From Pseudomonas lurida (GTDB lineage: Bacteria; Pseudomonadota; Gammaproteobacteria; Pseudomonadales; Pseudomonadaceae), in NCBI RefSeq assembly GCF_002563895.1, contig NZ_PDJB01000001.1:541501-605500 (forward strand): DNA of 64,000 nucleotides, written 5' to 3'. This document shows, piece by piece, positions 1 through 8,065 of the stretch; within the stretch, counting starts at the first letter, position 1; every line of letters begins with the position of its first letter. Under the pieces are notes generated by a model, which did not search any database, was not told where the DNA came from, and saw only the letters and a list, made by a program, of their open reading frames with translations. The translations under genes were made by a program, and so were the position numbers.

Positions 1-219
1 CCATGGTGGCGAGTGCCTGCGGCGTTAGTGGAGCACCTGGCCGAGCAGTCGCCGCAGACCCTCATCCACAACCTGCTGCAATGGCTCGAAGAACAACGCC
101 CCGACCTTCACACCGCCTTCGCAGCGACGACCTTGCAGCACAAGGTCGCCTACTTCGTGCGCGGCCCGAATATCAGCTATCAGGCGCTGGCCGAGGCCCT
201 GGCCTCAGAGCTGGGTTGA
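1..219 (+). CDS. C-terminal fragment of an unrecognised protein (5' end outside window)
   Basis: An open frame runs in from the left edge (first codons read P-W-W-R-V-P) and stops at 217-219, so only the last 72 residues of a longer protein are visible. The GTG at 13 could be read as a start, but the frame stays open upstream and no ribosome-binding site can be judged, so a truncated gene is more likely. The fragment is mostly helical in character and ends in a segment like Y-Q-A-L-A-E-A-L-A-S-E-L-G. I do not recognise the family. It converges on metY, and the last 15 bp overlap the metY 3' end, as is common for tightly packed convergent genes. Confidence 0.55.
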   Translation, partial: PWWRVPAALVEHLAEQSPQTLIHNLLQWLEEQRPDLHTAFAATTLQHKVAYFVRGPNISYQALAEALASELG

Positions 220-1482
220 TCCCAGTGCCTGCTGCAGGTCTTCGATCAGGTCTTCGATCGCCTCGATGCCCACCGACAGGCGAATCATTTCCGGCTTCAC
301 ACCGGCCTTGGCCTGTTCCTGCTCGTTCATCTGCCGGTGCGTGGTGGAGGCGGGGTGGCAGGCCAGGGACTTGGCATCGCCGATGTTCACCAGGCGCTTG
401 AAGATCTGCAGGGCGTCGTAGAAGCGCACACCGGCTTCATAACCGCCTTTGAGGCCGAACGAAAGGATTGCCGACGGTTTGCCTTGCACATATTTCTGCG
501 CCAGTTCGTGGTGTGGATGGTCTGGCAGGCCGGCGTAGCTGACCCATTCCACATCGGTGTGCCCTTGCAGGAACTGCGCGACTTTCAGGGCGTTTTCAGT
601 GTGGCGCTCCATGCGCAACGCGAGGGTTTCCAGGCCTTGCAGCAGCAGGAACGCGTTCATCGGAGCCAGCGCGGCGCCCGTGTTACGTAGCGGCACGGTA
701 CGGGCGCGGGCGATAAAGGCGGCCGGGCCGAATTTTTCGGTGTAGACCACGCCGTGATAGGCCGGCTCGGGCTGGTTGAGGCCGGGGAATTTCTCCGGGT
801 AATCGGTCCAGGGGAAGGTGCCGCTGTCGACGATCACGCCGCCCAAGGCGTTGCCGTGGCCGCCGATGTATTTAGTCACCGAGTGCACGACGATATCGGC
901 GCCGAACTGGATCGGCTTGCACAGGATCGGCGTGGCCACGGTGTTGTCCACCACCAGCGGCACGCCACGGGCATGCGCGACGTTGGCGAGCGCTTCGATG
1001 TCGATGATATTGCCCGCGGGGTTGCCGATGCTTTCGCAGTAAACCAGCTTGGTGTTGTCATCGATCAGTTCGGCAATGGCCTCGGCAGAGTCATCGCGGG
1101 CGAAGCGCACGTCGACGCCAAAGCTGGGCAATAAATGCGCGAACAACGTGTAGGTGCCGCCATACAGCTGTGGGGTGGTGACGATATTGTCGCCGGCACG
1201 GGTGAGGGTCTGGATCGCATAGTGGATCGCCGCGCTGCCCGCCGACACCGCGAGGGCGGCAATACCGCCTTCGAGCGCGGCGATGCGCTGCTCCAGCACG
1301 TCGTTGGTGGGGTTCATGATGCGTGTGTAGATGTTGCCGGGCACGTCCAGGTTGAACAGGTCGGCGCCGTGCTGGGCGTTGTCGAATTCGAAGGCGACGT
1401 TCTGGTAGATCGGCACGGCCACGGCCTTGGTGGTCGGGTCCGATTTGAAGCCGTGGTGCAGTGCAATGGTGGCGTCTTTCAT
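205..1482 (-). CDS. metY: O-acetylhomoserine sulfhydrylase (Cys/Met metabolism PLP enzyme)
   Basis: Cytosolic PLP enzyme that makes homocysteine from O-acetyl-L-homoserine and sulfide in methionine biosynthesis. The 425-residue product is the usual family length. It begins M-K-D-A-T-I-A-L-H-H-G-F, a typical N-terminus. It carries the PLP aspartate near D179 (VVDN) and the Schiff-base lysine K204 in the S-V-T-K-Y-I-G-G-H-G motif, followed by a long C-terminal domain. The frame stays open upstream to about 1989, but that extension runs over rlmJ and the intergenic region and has no family similarity, so the start at 1482 is preferred. The gene converges with the fragment at 1-219 (15 bp overlap). 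Homologues are named MetY, or loosely MetZ; O-acetyl rather than O-succinyl substrate is inferred from family length and motif context. Confidence 0.93.
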   Translation of the reverse strand: MKDATIALHHGFKSDPTTKAVAVPIYQNVAFEFDNAQHGADLFNLDVPGNIYTRIMNPTNDVLEQRIAALEGGIAALAVSAGSAAIHYAIQTLTRAGDNIVTTPQLYGGTYTLFAHLLPSFGVDVRFARDDSAEAIAELIDDNTKLVYCESIGNPAGNIIDIEALANVAHARGVPLVVDNTVATPILCKPIQFGADIVVHSVTKYIGGHGNALGGVIVDSGTFPWTDYPEKFPGLNQPEPAYHGVVYTEKFGPAAFIARARTVPLRNTGAALAPMNAFLLLQGLETLALRMERHTENALKVAQFLQGHTDVEWVSYAGLPDHPHHELAQKYVQGKPSAILSFGLKGGYEAGVRFYDALQIFKRLVNIGDAKSLACHPASTTHRQMNEQEQAKAGVKPEMIRLSVGIEAIEDLIEDLQQALGSTQL

Positions 1483-1592
1483 GGTGGTTTTTGACCTCCC
1501 TGGATGTGTTGAGCGCCCATTTGACCGTGTAGGCGCGGGCGTGCCGGCGATAGCATCACCGCGGAACATGGGTAATACCGCGTCGCCTGCAT

Positions 1593-1612
1593 GGCGGGCA
1601 AGCCCGATCCCA
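1593..1612. repeat. Degenerate REP half-site
   Basis: The core GGCGGGCAAGCCCGATCCCA resembles the REP core found repeatedly in this window, but with one variant base and no clean inverted partner. It lies in the 252-bp gap between the divergent metY and rlmJ genes. Confidence 0.4.
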
Positions 1613-1734
1613 CCTAACCCGCTAGACCGTTTTCGGTGAGGCTCCTGCGTTTGCGACATAAGCACCGCCCGGCACGCCGCCCTGCACCAAAGCCTCGGTA
1701 AAAGGTAAACTTCGCCCCCTGCGCAGGAGCAACC

Positions 1735-2571
1735 ATGAATTATCGTCACGCCTTTCACGCCGGCAACCATGCCGATGTCTTCAAACACCTGACCTTGACT
1801 CGCCTCATCGCCTTGATGTCGCGCAAGGAACAGCCGTTCGCCTACCTCGACACCCATGCCGGGATCGGTTTGTACGACCTGCAGGGCGACCAGGCCAACC
1901 GCACGGGTGAGTACCTGGAAGGCATCGCCCGCCTGTGGGGCGAACGCGACCTGCCACCGCTGACCGCCGACTACATGCGCGTGCTGCACGAGATGAACCC
2001 GGATGGCGAGTTGCGCTACTACCCCGGTTCACCGGAGCTGGCACGACGCCTGACGCGCCCTCAAGACCGTGTTTTGCTCAATGAAAAACATCCGGAAGAC
2101 GGCGTGCTGCTCAAGGACAACATGAAGGGTGATCGCCGCGTCAAAGTGCACCTGGGCGAAGGCTGGCATGTACCGCGTGCCCTGCTGCCGGTGCCGGAAA
2201 AGCGCGCGTTGATGCTGATCGATCCGCCGTTCGAGAAGCTCGACGAAATGCAACGCTGTGCCGCGTCCCTGAAGGAAGCCGTAGGTCGCATGCGCCAGAC
2301 CGTCGCGGCCATCTGGTACCCGGTAAAAGACCAGCGCATGCTGCGTCGTTTCTACCAGGACCTGGCCGGCACCGGTGCGCCGAAGTTACTGCGCGTGGAA
2401 TTGCTGGTGCATCCACTGGACACCCCCAACACCCTGACCGGTTCGGGCCTGGCGATCGCCAACCCGCCGTGGGGCCTGGAAGAGGAACTGCGCGAGTTGC
2501 TGCCATGGCTGTCCAAAAAGCTTGGGCAGACCCAGGGTGGGTGGCAGATGGATTGGCTGATCGCTGAGTAA
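1735..2571 (+). CDS. rlmJ: 23S rRNA (adenine-2030-N6)-methyltransferase RlmJ
   Basis: SAM-dependent methyltransferase of the RlmJ/YhiR (ComJ) family, which methylates A2030 of 23S rRNA. The 278 residues match the family length. The protein opens with the diagnostic N-Y-R-H-A-F-H-A-G-N-H-A-D-V-F-K-H. A D-T-H-A-G-I-G-L-Y-D segment (residues 39-48) is the SAM-binding glycine loop, and D-P-P-F at 163-166 is the catalytic N6-adenine methylase motif. The start ATG follows a GCGCAGGAGCAACC leader with a GGAG ribosome-binding site. It is divergent from metY and convergent with msrA, with a REP doublet in the gap. Function is by family; nothing in the sequence looks unusual. Confidence 0.95.
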   Translation: MNYRHAFHAGNHADVFKHLTLTRLIALMSRKEQPFAYLDTHAGIGLYDLQGDQANRTGEYLEGIARLWGERDLPPLTADYMRVLHEMNPDGELRYYPGSPELARRLTRPQDRVLLNEKHPEDGVLLKDNMKGDRRVKVHLGEGWHVPRALLPVPEKRALMLIDPPFEKLDEMQRCAASLKEAVGRMRQTVAAIWYPVKDQRMLRRFYQDLAGTGAPKLLRVELLVHPLDTPNTLTGSGLAIANPPWGLEEELRELLPWLSKKLGQTQGGWQMDWLIAE

Positions 2572-2592
2572 CGGGTGGTCTATCAAGGCGCT

Positions 2593-2656
2593 ATCGCGGG
2601 CAAGCCCGCTCCCACATGGAGACGCGATCAAATGTGGGAGCGGGCTTGCCCGCGAT
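2593..2656. repeat. REP doublet (25-bp perfect inverted repeat)
   Basis: Two 25-nt arms (2593-2617 and 2632-2656) are perfect reverse complements separated by 14 bp. Each arm contains the P. fluorescens REP core GCGGGCAAGCCCGCTCCCAC. It lies between the convergent rlmJ and msrA genes, the commonest place for such elements, and may act as a bidirectional transcript end or mRNA 3' stabiliser. Confidence 0.9.
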
Positions 2657-2666
2657 GCTTTTAGCG

Positions 2667-3314
2667 TCAGATCGGGCAGGTCACGCCTGTGCCGCCAATC
2701 CCGCAATAACCCTGCGGATTCTTAGCGAGGTATTGCTGGTGGTACGCCTCGGCGAAGTACACCGTCGGTGCCTCTTCGATTTCGGTGGTAATCACACCCA
2801 GGCCGGCCTTGGTCAATTCACCTTGATAGGCCTCTGCACTGGCCTTCGCCGCCGCCAGTTGCTCGGGCGTGGTCGCGTAGATCACTGAGCGGTACTGGCT
2901 GCCGATATCGTTGCCCTGGCGCATGCCTTGGGTCGGGTTGTGCAGTTCCCAGAACATCTTCAGCAGATCTTCGTATTTCACTTTGGCCTGGTCATACACC
3001 ACCAGCACCACTTCACTGTGGCCGGTGAGGCCCGAGCAGACTTCTTCATAGGTGGGGTTAGGCGTGTAGCCGCCGGCGTAGCCGACCACGGTACTCACCA
3101 CGCCATCGCGCTGCCAGAAGCGGCGCTCGGCGCCCCAGAAGCAGCCGAGGCCGAAGATCGCAAAGCCGACGTCATCAAGGAACGGGCCGAGCAGCGGGTT
3201 GCCGTTGACGAAGTGAGTCTCTGGCAGCGCCATCGGCGTTTCACGGCCAGGCAGAGCTTGTTCTTGAGTAGGCAGCACGTTTTTGTTCACCAGAATTTCC
3301 GAGCGCAAGACCAT
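2667..3314 (-). CDS. msrA: Peptide-methionine (S)-S-oxide reductase MsrA
   Basis: Repairs oxidised protein methionine by reducing the S-epimer of methionine sulfoxide, with recycling by thioredoxin. The 215 residues match E. coli MsrA (about 212), including its N-terminal extension. The catalytic cysteine is C58 in the G-C-F-W-G-A-E motif. Two resolving cysteines, C204 and C213, sit in the C-terminal tail [11 protein letters not shown]. The gene lies downstream of dipA on the same strand with a 72-bp gap, the same order as PAO1 PA5018-PA5017, and converges with rlmJ across a REP doublet. Confidence 0.96.
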   Translation of the reverse strand: MVLRSEILVNKNVLPTQEQALPGRETPMALPETHFVNGNPLLGPFLDDVGFAIFGLGCFWGAERRFWQRDGVVSTVVGYAGGYTPNPTYEEVCSGLTGHSEVVLVVYDQAKVKYEDLLKMFWELHNPTQGMRQGNDIGSQYRSVIYATTPEQLAAAKASAEAYQGELTKAGLGVITTEIEEAPTVYFAEAYHQQYLAKNPQGYCGIGGTGVTCPI

Positions 3315-3386
3315 GATCAGTCCTCTCAGTCAGATTGAGTTGGGTAAGAATTCAGACAGCCAGTGTGCCCGAGTGTTACGACGCTG

Positions 3387-6080
3387 TCAGGCGATTGGCC
3401 CGCGCGGGTAGCGTTTAAGCATCGCCAGCAGCTCTGCACCGGGGATCGGCCGGTCGAACAGGTAACCCTGGCCCACATCACAACGGTGCCGGCGCAGGAA
3501 TGCCAGTTGCTCGGCAGTCTCGATGCCTTCGGCGACCACCTTGAGCTTGAGGTTGTGGGCCATGGCGATCACTGCGGAGGTGATTTCCATGTCGTCCTGG
3601 TTATCCGGGATTTCGTGGATAAAGCTGCGGTCGATCTTGATGATGTCGATGGGGAATTTTTTCAAGTAACTCAGCGACGAGTAACCGGTGCCGAAGTCGT
3701 CCATGGCCAGGGTCAGGCCAAAGCTTTTCAACTGATCCAGTTGCAGCCGCGTGTCTTCAGTGGCCTCCAGCAGCAAGCCTTCGGTCAGCTCCAGCTCCAG
3801 CAGGTTGGCGGGCAGTTGTTCTTCCTTGAGGATCGTGGCAATCGAAGCGACGAGGTCCGGGTCGGAGAACTGCTTGGGCGACAGGTTGATTGCCACCTGG
3901 AGGTTGCCCATGCCTGCGGCGGTCAACTGCCGGCTCATGCGGCAAGCCTGGCGCGCGATCCATTTACCGATGGGGATGATCAGGCCGGTCTCTTCAGCCA
4001 CGCTGATGAATTGGTCGGGGCGGATCATGCCCTTTTCTGGATGATTCCAGCGCAGCAGGGCTTCCATGCCCAGCAGGCGACCGCTGCGCAGGCACAGCTT
4101 GGGCTGGTAGAACACGTCCAGCTCGTTCTGGGTGAGGGCGCGGCGCAGGTTGTTCTCGACGAACAGCTTGTAGCTTGCCTCGGCATTCAGCGCCTCAGTG
4201 AACACTTGTACCTGGTGTTTACCGTTGGCCTTGGCCTTGTGCAGTGCCAGGCCGGCGTTGCGCATCAGGGTCTGTGGGTCGCGGCCATGCAATGGCGCGC
4301 AGGCCAGGCCCACGGAACCGGTGACGCTGATCAATTGGTTGTCGACGAACATCGGCTTGTCGAGGGTCGCCAGCAGTTGGCTGGCCACCTGCTGGCCGCT
4401 CTCCAGGTCGGTGTCATCGAGCAACACCGCAAACTCGTTACTGGCAAAACGCGCCAGGCTGCCGCTGGCACTCAGGCTGTTACGCAAACGGCGCGCCAGG
4501 CTGATCAGCAGTTTGTCGCCGGTCTGGTGGCCGAGGCTGTCGTTGATGCGCTTGAAGTTGTCGATGTCCACCAGCAACAGGCTGATCGGGCTGTCGCTGT
4601 CACGGGCAAAGCGTTCGTCGAGGTTGCGGATGAACGCCGGGCGGTTGCCCAGGTTGGTCAGGTTGTCGGTGTAGGCCAGGCGCTCGATGCGTTGCTGGGC
4701 CAGCTTGGTCTGGGTGATGTCTTCGTAGATGCCGATGTAGTGCGTCAGCTCACGGTTGTCGCCGTACACCTTGGAAATCGACAGCTGGCCCCAGTAGGGT
4801 TCCAGGTTCTTGCGCCGGCTCTTGAATTCGCCCTGCCAGCTGTTGCTCTTGGCCAGGCTCGACGGCGCATCGAAGAGCAATTCGCTGAGGTTCTCCAGCG
4901 CCGGCAATTGGGCCAGGCGGTGGCCGTGAACCTCTTCGGCGCTGTATTGGGTGATCGCGGTAAAGCTTGGGTTAACGTACTCCACCACACCGTCGCAGTT
5001 GACCAGCAGAAAGGCGTTGGCGCTTTGTTCCACGGCTCGCTGGAACAGGTGCAGGGCGCTGGTGGCGGTGCGGCGATTGTGGTTGTTGATCACTTGCGCG
5101 AACTGGTCGGCCAGCTCGCCGGCAAAAGCAATCTCATCGGCCTGCCAGGCGCGCGTGCTGCCGCTTTGCTCCAGGCACAACACACCTACCACCTGGCCGT
5201 CGACGCGAATGCTGGCGTCCAGCATGGCGTGGATGTCCTTGGCGCGCAGGTTGTCGGCCATTTCACGGGTGCGTGGGTCCCGCATCGCGTTGGTGGCGTC
5301 GATGGCCCGGCTGGTGTGCAGGGCTTCGAGGTAATCCGGGAAGCAGCTTGCATCGATGGGTTCGGGCAAGTGGTGCTGCTGGTTGTCGCGGTGGTAGGCC
5401 GAAATCGGCACCAGGCGCTGGCCTTCCAGGTTCCAGATGCTGGCGCAGTCGATCTGGTAGATATCGCACGCGCTGCGGGTGATCAGCTCGGCGGCTTCTT
5501 GCAGCGAGTTATTGGTGGTGTAGCGATGGCGGGCCAGCAGCAGGATCAGCTCCTGTTGGGCACGCACCCGCTCCAGGTGCTGCAGCTGTTCCTGCTGGGC
5601 GCGCTGGTTGAGTTCCAGGGCGATCTGCAGGCGGCTGTTCTGGTTCTCCAGGTCCGCCGTAGGGGCTGTGGTGGGGATTTCACTGAACAGGCCATCGACC
5701 ACCATCAGGTAGCCGCGCAACAGGTGGCGATTGTGTTGTTTGTAGGCTTCGCCCATTTCCAGCAGGCTCAGCGGGCCGTCGCTGGTGTGCAGGGTGTAGC
5801 GCACCAGGTAGTGAGGGCTCTGGGTCAGTTGCTGCTGGATGGTGTCGTGCAGCTCATAGCGCGCCTGGGGCTCCATCAAGCTGGCGTAGGGAGTGCCGAT
5901 CAGGGCACACAACTCCACTGCCGGCAGGCCGAATTGGCGCTCGCAGTTGGGGTCGAGGTAAAGGAGCGCCCAGCTTGCCTCATTAAGCCGCTCGAAACGC
6001 AGCATACCGAGGCGCGAAGGCACCGGTAACTGCGTCACTACCTCGGCCGCCATTCGGGCGACATCGGGTTGGCTTTTCAT
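3387..6080 (-). CDS. dipA: c-di-GMP phosphodiesterase DipA (PAS-GAF-PAS-GGDEF-EAL)
   Basis: Large sensor enzyme expected to hydrolyse cyclic-di-GMP. Order inferred from sequence: N-terminal PAS-like domain (about 25-130), short coiled coil (145-175), GAF-like domain (180-335), PAS with C-terminal PAC (345-460), GGDEF domain (468-630) and EAL domain (640-890). The GGDEF signature is degenerate (A-S-N-E-F at 546-550), so cyclase activity is unlikely. The EAL signature is intact (E-A-L-L-R-W at 673-678), as are the downstream E-L-T-E and M-D-D-F-G-T-G-Y motifs. Location between aceF and msrA matches PAO1 PA5017, the dispersion-induced phosphodiesterase DipA, and 897 residues fits. No transmembrane segment is evident, so a cytosolic location is likely. 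The ribosome-binding site at the chosen ATG is weak. Confidence 0.92.
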   Translation of the reverse strand: MKSQPDVARMAAEVVTQLPVPSRLGMLRFERLNEASWALLYLDPNCERQFGLPAVELCALIGTPYASLMEPQARYELHDTIQQQLTQSPHYLVRYTLHTSDGPLSLLEMGEAYKQHNRHLLRGYLMVVDGLFSEIPTTAPTADLENQNSRLQIALELNQRAQQEQLQHLERVRAQQELILLLARHRYTTNNSLQEAAELITRSACDIYQIDCASIWNLEGQRLVPISAYHRDNQQHHLPEPIDASCFPDYLEALHTSRAIDATNAMRDPRTREMADNLRAKDIHAMLDASIRVDGQVVGVLCLEQSGSTRAWQADEIAFAGELADQFAQVINNHNRRTATSALHLFQRAVEQSANAFLLVNCDGVVEYVNPSFTAITQYSAEEVHGHRLAQLPALENLSELLFDAPSSLAKSNSWQGEFKSRRKNLEPYWGQLSISKVYGDNRELTHYIGIYEDITQTKLAQQRIERLAYTDNLTNLGNRPAFIRNLDERFARDSDSPISLLLVDIDNFKRINDSLGHQTGDKLLISLARRLRNSLSASGSLARFASNEFAVLLDDTDLESGQQVASQLLATLDKPMFVDNQLISVTGSVGLACAPLHGRDPQTLMRNAGLALHKAKANGKHQVQVFTEALNAEASYKLFVENNLRRALTQNELDVFYQPKLCLRSGRLLGMEALLRWNHPEKGMIRPDQFISVAEETGLIIPIGKWIARQACRMSRQLTAAGMGNLQVAINLSPKQFSDPDLVASIATILKEEQLPANLLELELTEGLLLEATEDTRLQLDQLKSFGLTLAMDDFGTGYSSLSYLKKFPIDIIKIDRSFIHEIPDNQDDMEITSAVIAMAHNLKLKVVAEGIETAEQLAFLRRHRCDVGQGYLFDRPIPGAELLAMLKRYPRGPIA

Positions 6081-6298
6081 GGGGGAGACTCACTTGAAAT
6101 AACGCGCACGGCGCCGGGCTCACGCCCTCTTTTCTGTTGCCTGCGGCAAGGTTGCATCATGCGGCGCGGGCTGACAAGAGAGGATGAAGGCTAAGTGCTA
6201 TAAGGGGGTTATCGGCCGCGAGAGGGATTTCTACAGTCGAGGTGATGGAAGGTGTACAAACCTGTTTTGCGTGTCCAGCTTCCTGCGCGAAACCAGGC
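6081..6298. other. Intergenic region upstream of dipA
   Basis: Between the dipA start and the aceF terminator. It must carry the dipA promoter on the minus strand, but I cannot pick a convincing -35/-10 pair. A short hairpin (TTGCC-TGC-GGCAA, 6137-6149) is visible. No credible gene is seen. Confidence 0.5.
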
Positions 6299-6324
6299 AA
6301 AAAAAGCCCCGCCAAGCGGCGGGG
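6299..6324 (-). terminator. Rho-independent terminator of aceE-aceF
   Basis: On the minus strand a 7-bp G+C stem (CCCCGCC/GGCGGGG with a 4-nt loop, 6307-6324) is followed by seven U residues (6305-6299). It lies about 70 bp past the aceF stop. Confidence 0.88.
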
Positions 6325-6395
6325 TTGAGGTACGAGCGTGGCGCTCGAAAATCGTTGCAGCCAGGCCTCCCCGGTGAAGAGGAGGCCCCTGCGGC

Positions 6396-8054
6396 TTACA
6401 GCAGGATAGTGCGGATGTCGTTCAGCAGTTGGCTCAGGCGCTGCGTGAAGCGTGCAGCTGCGGCGCCGTTGATCACGCGGTGATCGTAGGACAACGACAG
6501 TGGCAGCATCAGCTTCGGCTGGAACGCTTTACCGTCCCACACAGGCTGGATAGTGGCCTTGGACACACCCAGGATCGCCACTTCCGGCGCGTTGACGATT
6601 GGCGTGAAGCCAGTGCCGCCAATGTGACCGAGGCTGGAGATCGTGAAGCATGCGCCCTGCATATCGTCCGGGGTGAGCTTCTTGTCGCGGGCCTTGGCAG
6701 CCAGTGCAGCAGCCTCAGCGGCGAGCTGCAGCAGGCTCTTCTGGTCGACGTTCTTGATGACCGGTACCAGCAGGCCGTCCGGGGTGTCGACCGCAAAGCC
6801 GATGTGCACGTACTTCTTGCGAATGATCGCCTTGCCGCTTGGTGCCAGGGAGCTGTTGAAGTCCGGCAGTTCCTTGAGCAGGTGCGCGCAGGCCTTGAGC
6901 AGCAATGGCAGCACGGTCAGTTTCACGCCAGCCTTCTCGGCCACGGCTTTCTGCGCAACGCGGAAAGCTTCCAGGTCGGTGATGTCGGCCTGGTCGAACT
7001 GAGTCACGTGCGGGATGTTCAGCCAGCTGGCGTGCAGACCTGCCGCGCCGATTTGCATCAGGCGGGTCATCGGCACTTCTTCGATTTCACCGAAGCGGCT
7101 GAAGTCCACGGTGCGGATCGGCGGAATGCCCGAACCACCGGTAGCGCCGCCGGCAGCAGGCGCTTCCTTGGCTTTCTGCATCATGGCTTTGACGTAAACC
7201 TGCACGTCTTCCTTCAGCACGCGACCGTGAGGGCCGGTGGCCGACACAGCGCTCAGCTCGACGCCGAACTCACGGGCCAGCTGACGCACGGCAGGGCCGG
7301 CGTGAACCTTGGCACCGCTTGGCGCTGGAGCGGCAGCAGCAGCAGGGGCCGCAGCAGCCTCGGCTTTGGCAGCCGGTGCAGGGGCGGCAGCGGCCGGAGC
7401 CGCCTCAGCCTTTGCGGCCGGTGCAGCAGCGGGTGCTGGAGCAGCAGCAGGCGCAGCGCCTTGTACTTTCAGCTTGAGGATGAAGTCGCCAGTGCCGACT
7501 TCGTCTTCCAGCTTGACCGCGATGCTTTCCACCACGCCGGCAGCCGGCGAAGGGATTTCCATGGAGGCCTTGTCGGACTCCAGGGTGATCAGCGACTGGT
7601 CGGCTTCGACGGTATCGCCGACCTTGACCAGCAGCTCGATGATCTTGGCCTTGCCCGACGAACCGATGTCCGGGACGTGAATGTCCTGGACAGTGGCGGC
7701 GGCAGGTGCAGCGGCTGGGGCGGGAGCCGCCTCGGCAGCAGCAGGTTTTTCAGCGGCAGGCGCGGGTGCAGCAGCGGCAGCAGGGGCAGCAGGGGCTGCC
7801 GCAGGGGCTGCATCAGCGGCACCTTCGATTTCCAGCTCCAGCAGTTCGTCGCCTTCTTTCAGGCGGTCGCCCAGCTTCACTTTCAGGCTCTTGACCACGC
7901 CAGCCTTGGGAGCAGGAATTTCCATGCTCGCCTTGTCCGATTCCAGGGTCAGGATGCTCTGGTCGGCTTCGACGGTGTCGCCGACCTTCACAAACAGCTC
8001 GATTACTTCACCTTCACCGCTGCCGATGTCAGGTACGCGAATGAGTTCGCTCAC
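6396..8054 (-). CDS. aceF: Dihydrolipoyllysine acetyltransferase, pyruvate dehydrogenase E2
   Basis: Core subunit of the pyruvate dehydrogenase complex; transfers acetyl from lipoamide to CoA. The 552 residues hold two lipoyl domains (about 2-76 and 123-197) with lipoyl lysines K41 and K162, each in an E-S-D-K-A-S-M-E-I-P motif. Ala/Pro-rich flexible linkers follow each lipoyl domain. Next come the peripheral-subunit-binding domain (about 250-287) and the catalytic domain, with the active-site D-H-R-V-I-N-G at 524-530 (H525). The start is GTG at 8054, preceded by GGAGA at a good distance. The aceE stop is 11 bp upstream, so the two are co-transcribed, and a terminator follows. The linkers give low-complexity, GCA/GCC-rich DNA. 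Confidence 0.97.
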   Translation of the reverse strand: MSELIRVPDIGSGEGEVIELFVKVGDTVEADQSILTLESDKASMEIPAPKAGVVKSLKVKLGDRLKEGDELLELEIEGAADAAPAAAPAAPAAAAAPAPAAEKPAAAEAAPAPAAAPAAATVQDIHVPDIGSSGKAKIIELLVKVGDTVEADQSLITLESDKASMEIPSPAAGVVESIAVKLEDEVGTGDFILKLKVQGAAPAAAPAPAAAPAAKAEAAPAAAAPAPAAKAEAAAAPAAAAAPAPSGAKVHAGPAVRQLAREFGVELSAVSATGPHGRVLKEDVQVYVKAMMQKAKEAPAAGGATGGSGIPPIRTVDFSRFGEIEEVPMTRLMQIGAAGLHASWLNIPHVTQFDQADITDLEAFRVAQKAVAEKAGVKLTVLPLLLKACAHLLKELPDFNSSLAPSGKAIIRKKYVHIGFAVDTPDGLLVPVIKNVDQKSLLQLAAEAAALAAKARDKKLTPDDMQGACFTISSLGHIGGTGFTPIVNAPEVAILGVSKATIQPVWDGKAFQPKLMLPLSLSYDHRVINGAAAARFTQRLSQLLNDIRTILL

Positions 8055-8065
8055 AAAAAGTCTCC

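Noticed and set aside
1483..1734. SAM or SAH riboswitch upstream of metY
   Set aside because: No aptamer-like conserved blocks were seen; the gap contains only a degenerate REP core.
1483..1989. N-terminal extension of metY to 594 residues
   Set aside because: The extra 169 codons run over rlmJ and a REP remnant and resemble no PLP enzyme; the family start is at 1482.
3363..6029. An 888-codon open frame on the + strand opposite dipA
   Set aside because: It exactly shadows a well-supported gene. Its Gln/Val-rich composition is what the complement of a GC-rich coding strand gives, and it has no ribosome-binding site or recognisable motif.
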